Shown here: positions 15,583 to 22,741 of the stretch, one piece after another
Layout of the letters: each line of letters begins with the position of its first letter
Position numbering within the stretch: the first letter of the stretch is position 1
Origin: Acetobacter sacchari
Lineage (GTDB): Bacteria; Pseudomonadota; Alphaproteobacteria; Acetobacterales; Acetobacteraceae
Length of the DNA: 52,125 nt
NCBI RefSeq assembly: GCF_017377715.1
Contig: NZ_JAFVMF010000024.1
Coordinates: 1-52,125, forward strand
Direction: 5' to 3'
Notes under the pieces: model-generated
What the model saw: the letters and a program-made list of their open reading frames with translations, nothing else
The model's database searches: none
What the model was told of the DNA's origin: nothing
Made by a program: the position numbers and the translations under genes

Positions 15583-16405
15583 CGGCGATTACCTTGCCGC
15601 GCCGTTCGAGGTGAAGTTCGCACCTGGCGCGACAGACGGAACGTTCGAGGGTTACGGCAGCGTGTTTAACAACACGGACGCTCACGGCGACGTGGTGCTG
15701 CCGGGAGCGTTCGCGGACTCTCTCGCGGAGAGGAAGTCGCAGGGGCGCGGCATTGCGATGCACGTCATGCACGGATTTCTCGGCGGCGACGGCCTGCCCG
15801 CCGGCGTCTGGACGGACGCCTCGGAAGACAGCCACGGCCTGCACCTCAAGGGCAAGCTCTCAGGGATGGACACCGATTATGGAAAGCGCCTTTACGGGCT
15901 TGTGAAAGACGGCGCGCTGAGCGGGCTTTCGATCGGCTTTTCCGTGCCTGACGGCGGCGCGATCAAGGGGACGCAGGTCGGAGAGCCCCGGCGCCAGCTC
16001 AAGCGGGTGAACCTGCATGAGGTCAGTCTGGTCGACGATCCGTCGAATGCGATGGCGCGGGTCACGGACATGAAGCGCCGTCTCGCCGCGCCGGAGCTGC
16101 GGTCTACGATCACGCCCGCGAAAGCGACCGACGCCGTCGCCGCAGCGATTCAGCTGCATCAGTCCGCGCTGGTCGGTGGTGACTCGCCGACGCAGGATGA
16201 GCGCGACGCCCTGTTGCAGCACCTGCAGGCGGCGCATGAGGCGCTGACCGGCGCGCCGCTCGCGCTCGACGCCAAGGCTGCGCCGCTGCGCGAGATACGC
16301 GCGGTCGCCGCCGGCATTCTGGAGCTTCTGGGCGCAGCGCCGAGAGCGACGTCGCCTTTCTCGCAATTCGCCAGTCTCGACCTGCCGAATCTGTCGGGTC
16401 TCTGA
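15575..16405 (+). CDS. Prohead protease, HK97 family (S78), with C-terminal extension
   Basis: 276 residues. The catalytic core of about 170 residues has GYGSVFNNTDAHGDVVLPGAF, MHVMHGFLGG (His near 65-70) and GALSGLSIGFSV (Ser near 117), matching S78 proteases that mature the capsid. Residues about 175-276 form an extra helical section that may work as a scaffold. The start lies inside the portal gene, so the two are coupled. Confidence 0.9.
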   Translation: MIDGDYLAAPFEVKFAPGATDGTFEGYGSVFNNTDAHGDVVLPGAFADSLAERKSQGRGIAMHVMHGFLGGDGLPAGVWTDASEDSHGLHLKGKLSGMDTDYGKRLYGLVKDGALSGLSIGFSVPDGGAIKGTQVGEPRRQLKRVNLHEVSLVDDPSNAMARVTDMKRRLAAPELRSTITPAKATDAVAAAIQLHQSALVGGDSPTQDERDALLQHLQAAHEALTGAPLALDAKAAPLREIRAVAAGILELLGAAPRATSPFSQFASLDLPNLSGL

Positions 16406-16463
16406 GACGGGGGAAGGACGGCGCGCCGCGTCGTCCGGGTTTCACTTTCAATGTTTCACGCAA

Positions 16464-16485
16464 GGGCGCTTCGGCGCCCTTTTTT
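16464..16485 (+). terminator. Rho-independent terminator before the capsid gene
   Basis: Stem GGGCGC (16464-16469) and GCGCCC (16474-16479) around a TTCG loop, followed by six T. It lies 15 bases before the capsid start, so it may partly terminate or attenuate head-gene transcription. Confidence 0.8.
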
Positions 16486-16499
16486 CATGGGAAAACGGG

Positions 16500-17732
16500 A
16501 TGTCCACCGAAAACGAATACAAGCAGGCTGTGGCGGATCTGAAAACGGCGACGGATCAGGTCAGGCAGTTCGCCGAGACGGCGAAAACGGAGATGAAGAA
16601 TCTCGGCGAGATGACCCGCGAGACGAAGCAGTCGGCGGACAAGGCCCTGACGGAAATGAACGCGCTGGCGGCGCGCGTGACGGAGATGGAGCAGAAGGGC
16701 GCGCGCGCTGGCGGCGGCGAGCAGATCGAGACGCGCTCGCTCGGCCAGCGCTTTGTCGCCGACGACAACATCAAGGCGGCGATGGCCGAGGGCGACCGCT
16801 GGAAAGGTCGCCTGTCTGTGGACCTGAAGAGCATTACGTCGGGCAGCACGACGGGCGCGTCCGGAACGACCGGGCTTGTGGTCGCCGATCGCCAGCCCGG
16901 AATCGTGCAGGTCGTACCGAACCGCCAGCTGGTGATCCGTGATCTGCTGATGCCTGGGTCGACCAGTTCGAGCGCGATCGACTACGTCCGGGAAACCGGG
17001 TTTACGAACAACGCCGCCGCAGTCGCGGAAAACCCGACCACGCCGAAACCCCAGTCCGATCTCACGTTCGATCTGCAAAACCTGCCTGTTCGCACCATCG
17101 CCCACTGGGTTCTGGCGTCGAAGCAGATCCTCGCCGACGCGCCCATGCTGGCCAGCTACATTGACGGGCGTCTGCGCTACGGTCTCGCCTTTGTCGAAGA
17201 CACACAGCTTCTGAGCGGCGACGGGACCGGTCAGAACCTGAAAGGTCTGATGACGCAGGCGACCGCGTATGCGCAGCCTGCGGGCGTCACCGTCAAAAAC
17301 GAGACCATGATCGACCGCCTGCGCCTGGCCATGCTGCAGTCGACGCTGGCGCTCTTCCCGGCGACGGGCCACATTCTCAACCCGACCGACTGGGCGTCGA
17401 TCGAGCTGACGAAAGATGGCCAGCAGCGCTATGTCTTCGCGAACCCGACCGGCGTCGCCGGACCGGTGCTGTGGGGGCTTCCCGTGGCGCAGAGCCTCGC
17501 CATGGCGGCGGGCGGCTTCATGACGGGCGCTTTCCGCTACGCGGCGCAGATCTTCGACCGCGAGGACGCGACGGTGACGATCTCGACCGAAGATCGCGAC
17601 AACTTCGTCAAGAACATGGTCACGATCCTTGCGGAAGAGCGGCTTGCGCTGGCGGTGTATCGCCCCGAGGCGCTGATCAAGGGATCGTTCGCGGATCTGA
17701 CCACGACGGCCGCCGCCGGCGGCGGCTCGTAA
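16500..17732 (+). CDS. Major capsid protein, HK97 fold
   Basis: 410 residues. Residues 1-65 form a coiled coil (QAVADLKTATDQVRQFAETA and onward) like the delta-domain scaffold removed by the protease. The body shows ENPTTPKPQSDLTFDLQNLP-type strands, AHWVLASKQILADAPMLASY, the LLSGDGTGQNLKGLM turn and FREDATVTIS-like end motifs of the family. It builds the icosahedral shell. Its expression may be tuned by the terminator hairpin just upstream. Confidence 0.95.
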   Translation: MSTENEYKQAVADLKTATDQVRQFAETAKTEMKNLGEMTRETKQSADKALTEMNALAARVTEMEQKGARAGGGEQIETRSLGQRFVADDNIKAAMAEGDRWKGRLSVDLKSITSGSTTGASGTTGLVVADRQPGIVQVVPNRQLVIRDLLMPGSTSSSAIDYVRETGFTNNAAAVAENPTTPKPQSDLTFDLQNLPVRTIAHWVLASKQILADAPMLASYIDGRLRYGLAFVEDTQLLSGDGTGQNLKGLMTQATAYAQPAGVTVKNETMIDRLRLAMLQSTLALFPATGHILNPTDWASIELTKDGQQRYVFANPTGVAGPVLWGLPVAQSLAMAAGGFMTGAFRYAAQIFDREDATVTISTEDRDNFVKNMVTILAEERLALAVYRPEALIKGSFADLTTTAAAGGGS

Positions 17733-17750
17733 CGGTCGGGAGGTCGGACC

Positions 17751-18410
17751 ATGAGGCGGACAACGCCAGTCGGTCCGCCTGCGCCGGATGCGCCGCTGGC
17801 GTCTCTGGCCGACCTCAAGGCGGATCTAGGGATTTCTGACGCGTCGCAGGACGCAAGGCTTGCGCTGCTGCTGCAGGACGCGTCGTCCATGGCGCTCGTC
17901 TATGTCGGGCGTCCGCTGATCGACCGGGCATGGTGCGACGTGATCGAACTGGGGTGCGAGGCGCGCCAGTCGGATTTCGTTCTGGGCCGTTACCCTGTGT
18001 CGGCCGTCACGGGGCTTACGATCGGCGCTACGGCGCTCGACGTGGACACGGTTGCGGCGCTGGCGATCAATCCCGAGGCGGGCATCCTCTACCCGCCCGA
18101 CGATGGATCTGCGCGTTGCTGGATGGCGGCGCGCTACGTCGTGACCTATCGGGCCGGTTACACGCTCGACAGCGTCACGGCGGACGGGACCACCGTTGTT
18201 CGCGGCACGCTGCCAGCCTCGATCCAGCGTGCGGTTCGCCTGACGGCTGCGGCGCTGTGGCACGCGACGGGGCGCGATCCGCTGCTCAAATCCGAAAGCG
18301 AGCAGGGCGTCGGGTCGACCAGCTGGGACACGTCCGCAGCGGCGACCGGCGGCATGCCGCAGGCGGCGGCGGACATTCTCGACGCGTATCGCCCGGCGGG
18401 CGTGGCATGA
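17751..18410 (+). CDS. Head-tail connector, gp6-like
   Basis: 219 residues. The N-terminal pattern ASLADLKADLGISDASQDAR, LALLLQDASSMALVYVGRPL, is that of phage gp6-like connector proteins, which form the ring under the portal. The C-terminal third is helical (IQRAVRLTAAALWHATGRDP). The start ATG is 18 bases after the capsid stop. ATGA overlap with the next gene. Confidence 0.8.
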   Translation: MRRTTPVGPPAPDAPLASLADLKADLGISDASQDARLALLLQDASSMALVYVGRPLIDRAWCDVIELGCEARQSDFVLGRYPVSAVTGLTIGATALDVDTVAALAINPEAGILYPPDDGSARCWMAARYVVTYRAGYTLDSVTADGTTVVRGTLPASIQRAVRLTAAALWHATGRDPLLKSESEQGVGSTSWDTSAAATGGMPQAAADILDAYRPAGVA

Positions 18411-18730
18411 CGTGGCGCACGGAGCGGCGACGACGTCAGATCGCCGACAAAGGGCGCATGATGCGCCTCATGCGGGCGGATCAGTCGCAGAGCGTCAGCG
18501 TCATGGCCTACGCCCCGCCGCCGCAGGCCTCCCAGCTGGCGGACGGCGTCGCAAGGGCTCCGTTCGTGGCGCAGATCGGGGCTGATGAGGTCACGGCGGC
18601 CGCTTACATGCCGAAACCGCGCGACAGGGTCGAGGACGGTCCGAAAACATACACGCTCACGGATGCGACGCCCGTCTATGACGGCCCGACCATCTGCGGG
18701 TGGACGCTGATCGCCGCAGGAGGGAACTGA
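18407..18730 (+). CDS. Putative head-closure/head-tail adaptor protein
   Basis: 107 residues. The ATG at 18407 overlaps the connector stop; the longer upstream frame is a shadow. It begins with a basic helix (RTERRRRQIADKGRMMRLMR). A beta-rich part with PKPRDRVEDGPKTYTLTDAT, GPTICGWTLIAAGG, follows, resembling small neck/stopper proteins. The name rests on size and on position between connector and tail-completion genes. Confidence 0.6.
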   Translation: MTWRTERRRRQIADKGRMMRLMRADQSQSVSVMAYAPPPQASQLADGVARAPFVAQIGADEVTAAAYMPKPRDRVEDGPKTYTLTDATPVYDGPTICGWTLIAAGGN

Positions 18731-19170
18731 TGATATCCGCAACTGTGTGGAGCGACGCCTATGCGCGCGCGTCCGCTGTCGCGGCGCGGATGGGACTTCC
18801 GCTGATCGACCCGCTGCGGCAGACGATCGGAGACCTTCCGGACGCTTTCTGGGCGTTTCCGGTCGGCGCCGCTTCGTCTGACCGCATGGGCGCAGGAGAC
18901 GCGGAGAACGAGGAGACCGGCCAGATCCTGCTGGTCCTGATGATCCCGGTCGGGTCCATGAGCACGCCCGATGCGCTCACGCATTGTCAGGCGATGTCTG
19001 CGGCGTTTCGCGCGCCGGTCGGAAATCCGTCGACGCCGCTTCCAAATGGCCTTGTCTATGACGGGCAGGATTTCGATCCGCCTGACCTCAACGAAACAGG
19101 GAACCGATACGCGATGACCCTGAGGGTTGCCTATCGCTTTCAAAGTGCCCTGATCCGTCAGGCAGAATAG
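18730..19170 (+). CDS. Putative tail-completion/terminator protein
   Basis: 146 residues, start ATG at 18730 overlapping the previous stop (TGATG) with AGGAGGG just upstream. It has an alpha/beta make-up (SATVWSDAYARASAVAARMG, then ETGQILLVLMIPVG and YAMTLRVAYRFQSA) like gpU-type tail terminators. It is followed directly by a terminator, so it ends the head-neck unit. Confidence 0.6.
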   Translation: MISATVWSDAYARASAVAARMGLPLIDPLRQTIGDLPDAFWAFPVGAASSDRMGAGDAENEETGQILLVLMIPVGSMSTPDALTHCQAMSAAFRAPVGNPSTPLPNGLVYDGQDFDPPDLNETGNRYAMTLRVAYRFQSALIRQAE

Positions 19171-19172
19171 CG

Positions 19173-19204
19173 AAAACCCCACCGGGTGAAGACGGCGGGG
19201 TTTT
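19173..19204 (+). terminator. Rho-independent terminator
   Basis: AAAACCCC (19173-19180) pairs with GGGGTTTT (19197-19204), with a GC-containing loop. It follows the stop of the tail-completion gene by 2 bases. The stem ends in T, and the reverse strand could also terminate. Confidence 0.75.
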
Positions 19205-19232
19205 CTGTTTCACCACCCACGGGGGCTGAGTG

Positions 19233-19400
19233 ATGAACTGGAAAGACTATAAACAAATTCTTCGTTTGGTACAAGAAATTAGAGAGATGACGTCAATGCG
19301 TTTTCTTGTCATCGCGCTTTTGTGCGCCGGATGGGAGGTCGCCTATCTGCTGCACGGTCCACCCATGTCCGAACTGATCCACATTTTGGCCGGGAACTGA
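19233..19400 (+). CDS. Small single-pass membrane protein, 55 residues
   Basis: The ATG at 19233 follows a GGGGGCTGAG ribosome site. The translation is MNWKDYKQILRLVQEIREM, then a hydrophobic stretch RFLVIALLCAGWEVAYLL (about 23-40) and MSELIHILAGN. The charged N-terminal helix and the single membrane segment suggest an inner-membrane peptide. Its 5' half is AT-rich, unlike its neighbours. It lies between two terminator-bounded units in the head-tail junction. Function unknown. Confidence 0.6.
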   Translation: MNWKDYKQILRLVQEIREMTSMRFLVIALLCAGWEVAYLLHGPPMSELIHILAGN

Positions 19401-19448
19401 CAGTCCCCGCCACACACGGCATGTCCAAAGCATTATGGAGACGACATC

Positions 19449-19916
19449 GTGAAATTCTTTGCTCTGATCGAGACCGCAGCCGGATCTGGTCAATACGCGC
19501 TTGGCGCGTCGGTTATTGAAGCCGACAGCACAGGCGCCGCACTGGCGCTGATCACGGCAGGCGTTGGCGCGGGCCTGCGCTACGGCGCGTGGCCCTATCG
19601 CGAATTGCGGGGCCTTCCGGCCTTTGCAGCCCCTGCGACTGATGAGGTGGGCAAAGCCTATACCGTTCTTGCGCAGGCGACGGGCGCGGATCAGCTGTTC
19701 GTCGCAGACGGACAGACCCTGACGTCGACGCTGTGCGACGCATCCAACCTTTGCCTGTCGATGCAGGCCTATATGGGATTTCGTGTCGGGCTGATGCCCG
19801 CCGGCGAGGCACCTGTCGCAAAACCGTCGACGTCCGGCGGCTCAACAGACGCCGGCACGCCAGACGCGGGTTCCCCGGCCAGCGGAGCCTCAGGCAACGA
19901 CGACGCCAAAGGCTGA
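19449..19916 (+). CDS. Hypothetical phage protein with Ser/Gly/Ala-rich tail
   Basis: 155 residues from a GTG at 19449. The N-terminal 120 residues alternate strands and helices (FFALIETAAGSGQYALGASV, YTVLAQATGADQLFVADGQ). The last 35 are low-complexity (STSGGSTDAGTPDAGSPASG). Being between the neck and tail-tube genes, it may be a minor tail or decoration protein. A terminator follows. No family recognised. Confidence 0.55.
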   Translation: MKFFALIETAAGSGQYALGASVIEADSTGAALALITAGVGAGLRYGAWPYRELRGLPAFAAPATDEVGKAYTVLAQATGADQLFVADGQTLTSTLCDASNLCLSMQAYMGFRVGLMPAGEAPVAKPSTSGGSTDAGTPDAGSPASGASGNDDAKG

Positions 19917-19946
19917 CGATTTCAATCTCTCCTGATCCCGAAACAG

Positions 19947-19970
19947 GGCCGCCTCGTGCGGCCTTTTTTT
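19947..19970 (+). terminator. Rho-independent terminator before the tail-tube gene
   Basis: GGCCGC (19947-19952) and GCGGCC (19958-19963) with a 5-base loop, then seven T. It sits 13 bases before the tail-tube start. Like the one before the capsid gene, it precedes a highly expressed structural gene. Confidence 0.8.
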
Positions 19971-19982
19971 ATGAGGTTATTC

Positions 19983-21194
19983 ATGGCGACTTACACCGGA
20001 GCGACATCCGGCCTCGCAGCGGGCGTGCAGACGAACGACACCAGTCTGGATTTCGCGCTTGAAACGACATACGGGACGGCCCCCGGCGGCAATTATCAGG
20101 CCTTGCGCTTTACCAGCGAGACGCTGGCCCGACAGGACAGCACGTCACGTCCGGACGAGATCAACGCCGTCAGGGAAGTGTCGCAATCCGTGCTGACGCA
20201 GGTCTCGGCGTCAGGCACGATCTCGGGACCGCTGGCGACGGGGTGCTTCGACGATTTCCTCGCGGGCGTGATGGGTAATGATGGAAAGGCGCTGACACTC
20301 ACATCCGGAGGGGCCTATTTCAATTTCAACCCAGACGGCTCGATCACGTCGATGAATTTCTCCAGTGCGGACTATACGAGTCAGCCTCTATATGGGGGTG
20401 TCATCATCAATTCCCCGTCTAATGGCTTCAAAAACGTCTATTGCGCGTATTATAAGACCGAAATCGGTTCTTCCACGATTTATACTGCGGACCTTGGACC
20501 TGTCGGAAGTGTGCTCAAGTCGAAAGACGGCGATACATTCACTTATGCAAACCTCGTTAACGGCAGCATCGACAAGACGTTTACGGTCCGCAAGAAGTTG
20601 CTCAGCGGCTTTCAGATGTTCACGGGCTCGCTGGTCAACCAGATGCAGATCCAGCTGCAACAGGGGCAGTTCGGAAGCGTCAGCGTTGATCTGACCTGCG
20701 GAAATATGACGCGCAGCACGACCGACATCGCTGCGGCCGTTCTGCCCGCGCCAACGGGCGTTGTGCATGACTCGATCTCCGGTTTTCTTGGCCTGACGAT
20801 CAACGGCGTCGCTCCGGTCGGGTGCGTCACGCAGGCGACGATCACGCTCTCGCGCGACGGGGCCGGCAATGATTACGGCATGGGTCACGCCGACGCGTGC
20901 GGCGTGCGGTCCGGTTCGTTCATGGCCGCCGGGTCGATCGAGTTCTATTTCCGCAGCTGGGATCAGTTCGATCAACTGGCGGCGGGCACACAGGGGCCGA
21001 TCGTGATCAAGAGCGTCGACGGCGCGGGCGACGGATACGCTTTCATGTTTTTGAACGCCGCGCTGCGAAACGGAAAAGACCCAATTTCCGGGAAAAACCA
21101 GACGGTCAAGGCGACTTTCGACATCGAAGGAAATCCAGCCGCGGGCGGCGGAACATTCGCGATTTTCCCGCTTACGGGAACAGCGGCGAACTGA
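19983..21194 (+). CDS. Major tail tube protein
   Basis: 403 residues. The ATG at 19983 (MATYTGATSG) is preferred over 19956, which lies in the terminator; a GAGG site precedes it. The pattern DFALETTYGTAPGGNYQALR, RQDSTSRPDEINAVREVSQS and a GPLATGCFDDFLAGVMG helix is typical of siphophage tail-tube subunits. Near the end GRDPISGKNQTVKATFDIEG-like text closes the barrel. It is long for this family, suggesting an extra Ig-like or barrel insertion in the middle. Confidence 0.8.
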   Translation: MATYTGATSGLAAGVQTNDTSLDFALETTYGTAPGGNYQALRFTSETLARQDSTSRPDEINAVREVSQSVLTQVSASGTISGPLATGCFDDFLAGVMGNDGKALTLTSGGAYFNFNPDGSITSMNFSSADYTSQPLYGGVIINSPSNGFKNVYCAYYKTEIGSSTIYTADLGPVGSVLKSKDGDTFTYANLVNGSIDKTFTVRKKLLSGFQMFTGSLVNQMQIQLQQGQFGSVSVDLTCGNMTRSTTDIAAAVLPAPTGVVHDSISGFLGLTINGVAPVGCVTQATITLSRDGAGNDYGMGHADACGVRSGSFMAAGSIEFYFRSWDQFDQLAAGTQGPIVIKSVDGAGDGYAFMFLNAALRNGKDPISGKNQTVKATFDIEGNPAAGGGTFAIFPLTGTAAN

Positions 21195-21258
21195 CGCGAC
21201 GTCAAGGGCGTAACGTTTCTCGATCTTCTTCTACTTTACTCAAAGCGATAGGTATATC

Positions 21259-21696
21259 ATGGCCAGACTCAGCACGTTCACCCGCAACGCCGCCTCGGTC
21301 GCCCAGGGTGCACCCGTCGTCGTTGGTCCGGAAGGGGATTCCTTCACGATCACGACGCGCGGTTTTACGGACGCCTATGCCGACCGGCTCTGGTCGCTGC
21401 GGCGCACGGCGGCCATCCGCTACAACACGGGTCTGTCGGCGAACGAGACACCCGTCAGCCTTGATGCGCTGCCGCCCTCGATCGAAGATGGCTGCGTCGC
21501 GCAGGCGATGGCGGAAAAATGCCTGATCGACGTTTCCGGCCTGAACGGAGACGACGGCGCTCCGGTCACGATCGAGCAGTTTTGCGACCTGATCCAGCAT
21601 CGTGAGAACCGACCCTTGCTGGCGCTCGCCATGCAGGCGGCGGGCTCGGTCGGGCGCGCGACGAAGGCGCAGCTGGAGAGCGCGGAAAAAAACTGA
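21259..21696 (+). CDS. Tail assembly chaperone G
   Basis: 145 residues. Its position between the tail-tube and tape-measure genes and its ending at a slippery site identify it as the G product. The core has DAYADRLWSLRRTAAIRYNT and DGCVAQAMAEKCLIDVSGL. The stop TGA (21694-21696) follows the heptamer AAAAAAC. A minor part of ribosomes should shift -1 and make the GT fusion, which chaperones tail length assembly. Confidence 0.85.
   Translation: MARLSTFTRNAASVAQGAPVVVGPEGDSFTITTRGFTDAYADRLWSLRRTAAIRYNTGLSANETPVSLDALPPSIEDGCVAQAMAEKCLIDVSGLNGDDGAPVTIEQFCDLIQHRENRPLLALAMQAAGSVGRATKAQLESAEKN
21687..21693 (+). promoter_or_regulatory. Programmed -1 ribosomal frameshift site (A AAA AAC)
   Basis: In the G frame the codons are GAA AAA AAC TGA, so bases 21687-21693 form a perfect A-AAA-AAC heptamer. 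After a -1 shift reading continues from 21693 as CTG ACC GAC and so on, in frame with the T coding sequence to 22097. Confidence 0.9.
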
Positions 21697-22097
21697 CCGA
21701 CGCGCTCGTCTGGGCGATCGAGGACGCGCCGCTGGTGGCGCCTTACGGCGATGCGGTCCTCCCGGCGGATCACCCGAACTGGGATGCAGTGGATGCGCAG
21801 TCGCGTCGTGTGGACGTGCTGCCCGCGTATCGGCTGCCGTGGCGTTGCTGGCACGAACTGGCCGGGCATCGCCGTCACATGGTCGAGATCTACGGCGGCG
21901 GCATGGGCGCGATCCGTGGGGTGTCCCGGCCGCAGCCATTGCCTACGCTTGACGTGCTGGCGTGGTGCGACGCGCAGGATCTCGACGCGGACGAGCGCGA
22001 TTTTGTGGTCCTGATGGTCAAGGCCATGGACCGGGTTTTTCTGGACCTGCGCGGTCGACAGATCCGCGCCGAGCTGGACCAGATTTTCAGGAAATAG
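21693..22097 (+). CDS. Tail assembly chaperone T part (made as GT fusion)
   Basis: 134 residues are added to G after the frameshift, giving a fusion of about 279. The frame is open through LTDALVWAIEDAPLVAPYGD and reaches RQIRAELDQIFRK. A GTG at 21735 could start a free product but has no good ribosome site, so expression by frameshift is favoured. By analogy with lambda gpGT, G binds the tape measure and T recruits tail-tube subunits. Confidence 0.85.
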   Translation: MTDALVWAIEDAPLVAPYGDAVLPADHPNWDAVDAQSRRVDVLPAYRLPWRCWHELAGHRRHMVEIYGGGMGAIRGVSRPQPLPTLDVLAWCDAQDLDADERDFVVLMVKAMDRVFLDLRGRQIRAELDQIFRK

Positions 22098-22101
22098 CGA
22101 T

Positions 22102-22740
22102 ATGGCGGTCAGCGGCACGTTTCAACGCGACATCAGGCTGTTCGTGGACCAGACGCTGTCGCCCGCCGCCCTGTCGCGCCACCTGGCGGAAGCGGCGATC
22201 TCGGCGCGCGAGACTGCGATCCTCGCGGGCGACGCCCCTGACAGTTACACGACCTTTGTCGACGGAACGCGCGGCCGCGCCGAGATCGCGGTGCGCCCGG
22301 ACGGCGTCATTCTTTACGAGTTCAATTACCTGCCGCAGGCGGCGATGTTCTGCGTCGAGGAAGCCATGCGCCGGTCGCCCGCGCGATCTGGACGCTACCG
22401 GCGCAGCTGGGCGGTTGTCGTCAATGGCCGGGTCTGGAGCGGCGACCTGTCGCGCATCGCGCCAGGCTCGGAAGTCATGATCGTCAATTCCCAGCCCTAT
22501 GCGCGCAAGATCGACACGGGCGCCATGCGGACGATCGGTCGCGGCGTGGTCGAGGCGGTGCGTCAGAAGGCGCTGCGCATGTTTCCGACGCTGACGGTCG
22601 CGCGCAGGTTCGTCGTCATTCCGCCGGGCCTGATCGACGGCGCGCCATGGATTTTGCGCCGCAGCAAGGGCCGCGCGGGCGATCGGCAGGCCGGTCAGCC
22701 CATCACCTATCCCGCAATCGTTCTCACGGAGAAGATCTGA
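22102..22740 (+). CDS. Minor tail/neck protein, unassigned
   Basis: 212 residues, starting 4 bases after the T stop and ending next to the tape-measure start. Segments include DIRLFVDQTLSPAALSRHLA, PARSGRYRRSWAVVVNGRVW and NSQPYARKIDTGAMR. The latter resembles HK97 gp10-like proteins, where a short YA-ktlE-like motif ends a beta domain. The placement after the chaperones is unusual for gp10, so the name is withheld. Confidence 0.6.
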   Translation: MAVSGTFQRDIRLFVDQTLSPAALSRHLAEAAISARETAILAGDAPDSYTTFVDGTRGRAEIAVRPDGVILYEFNYLPQAAMFCVEEAMRRSPARSGRYRRSWAVVVNGRVWSGDLSRIAPGSEVMIVNSQPYARKIDTGAMRTIGRGVVEAVRQKALRMFPTLTVARRFVVIPPGLIDGAPWILRRSKGRAGDRQAGQPITYPAIVLTEKI

Positions 22741-22741
22741 C

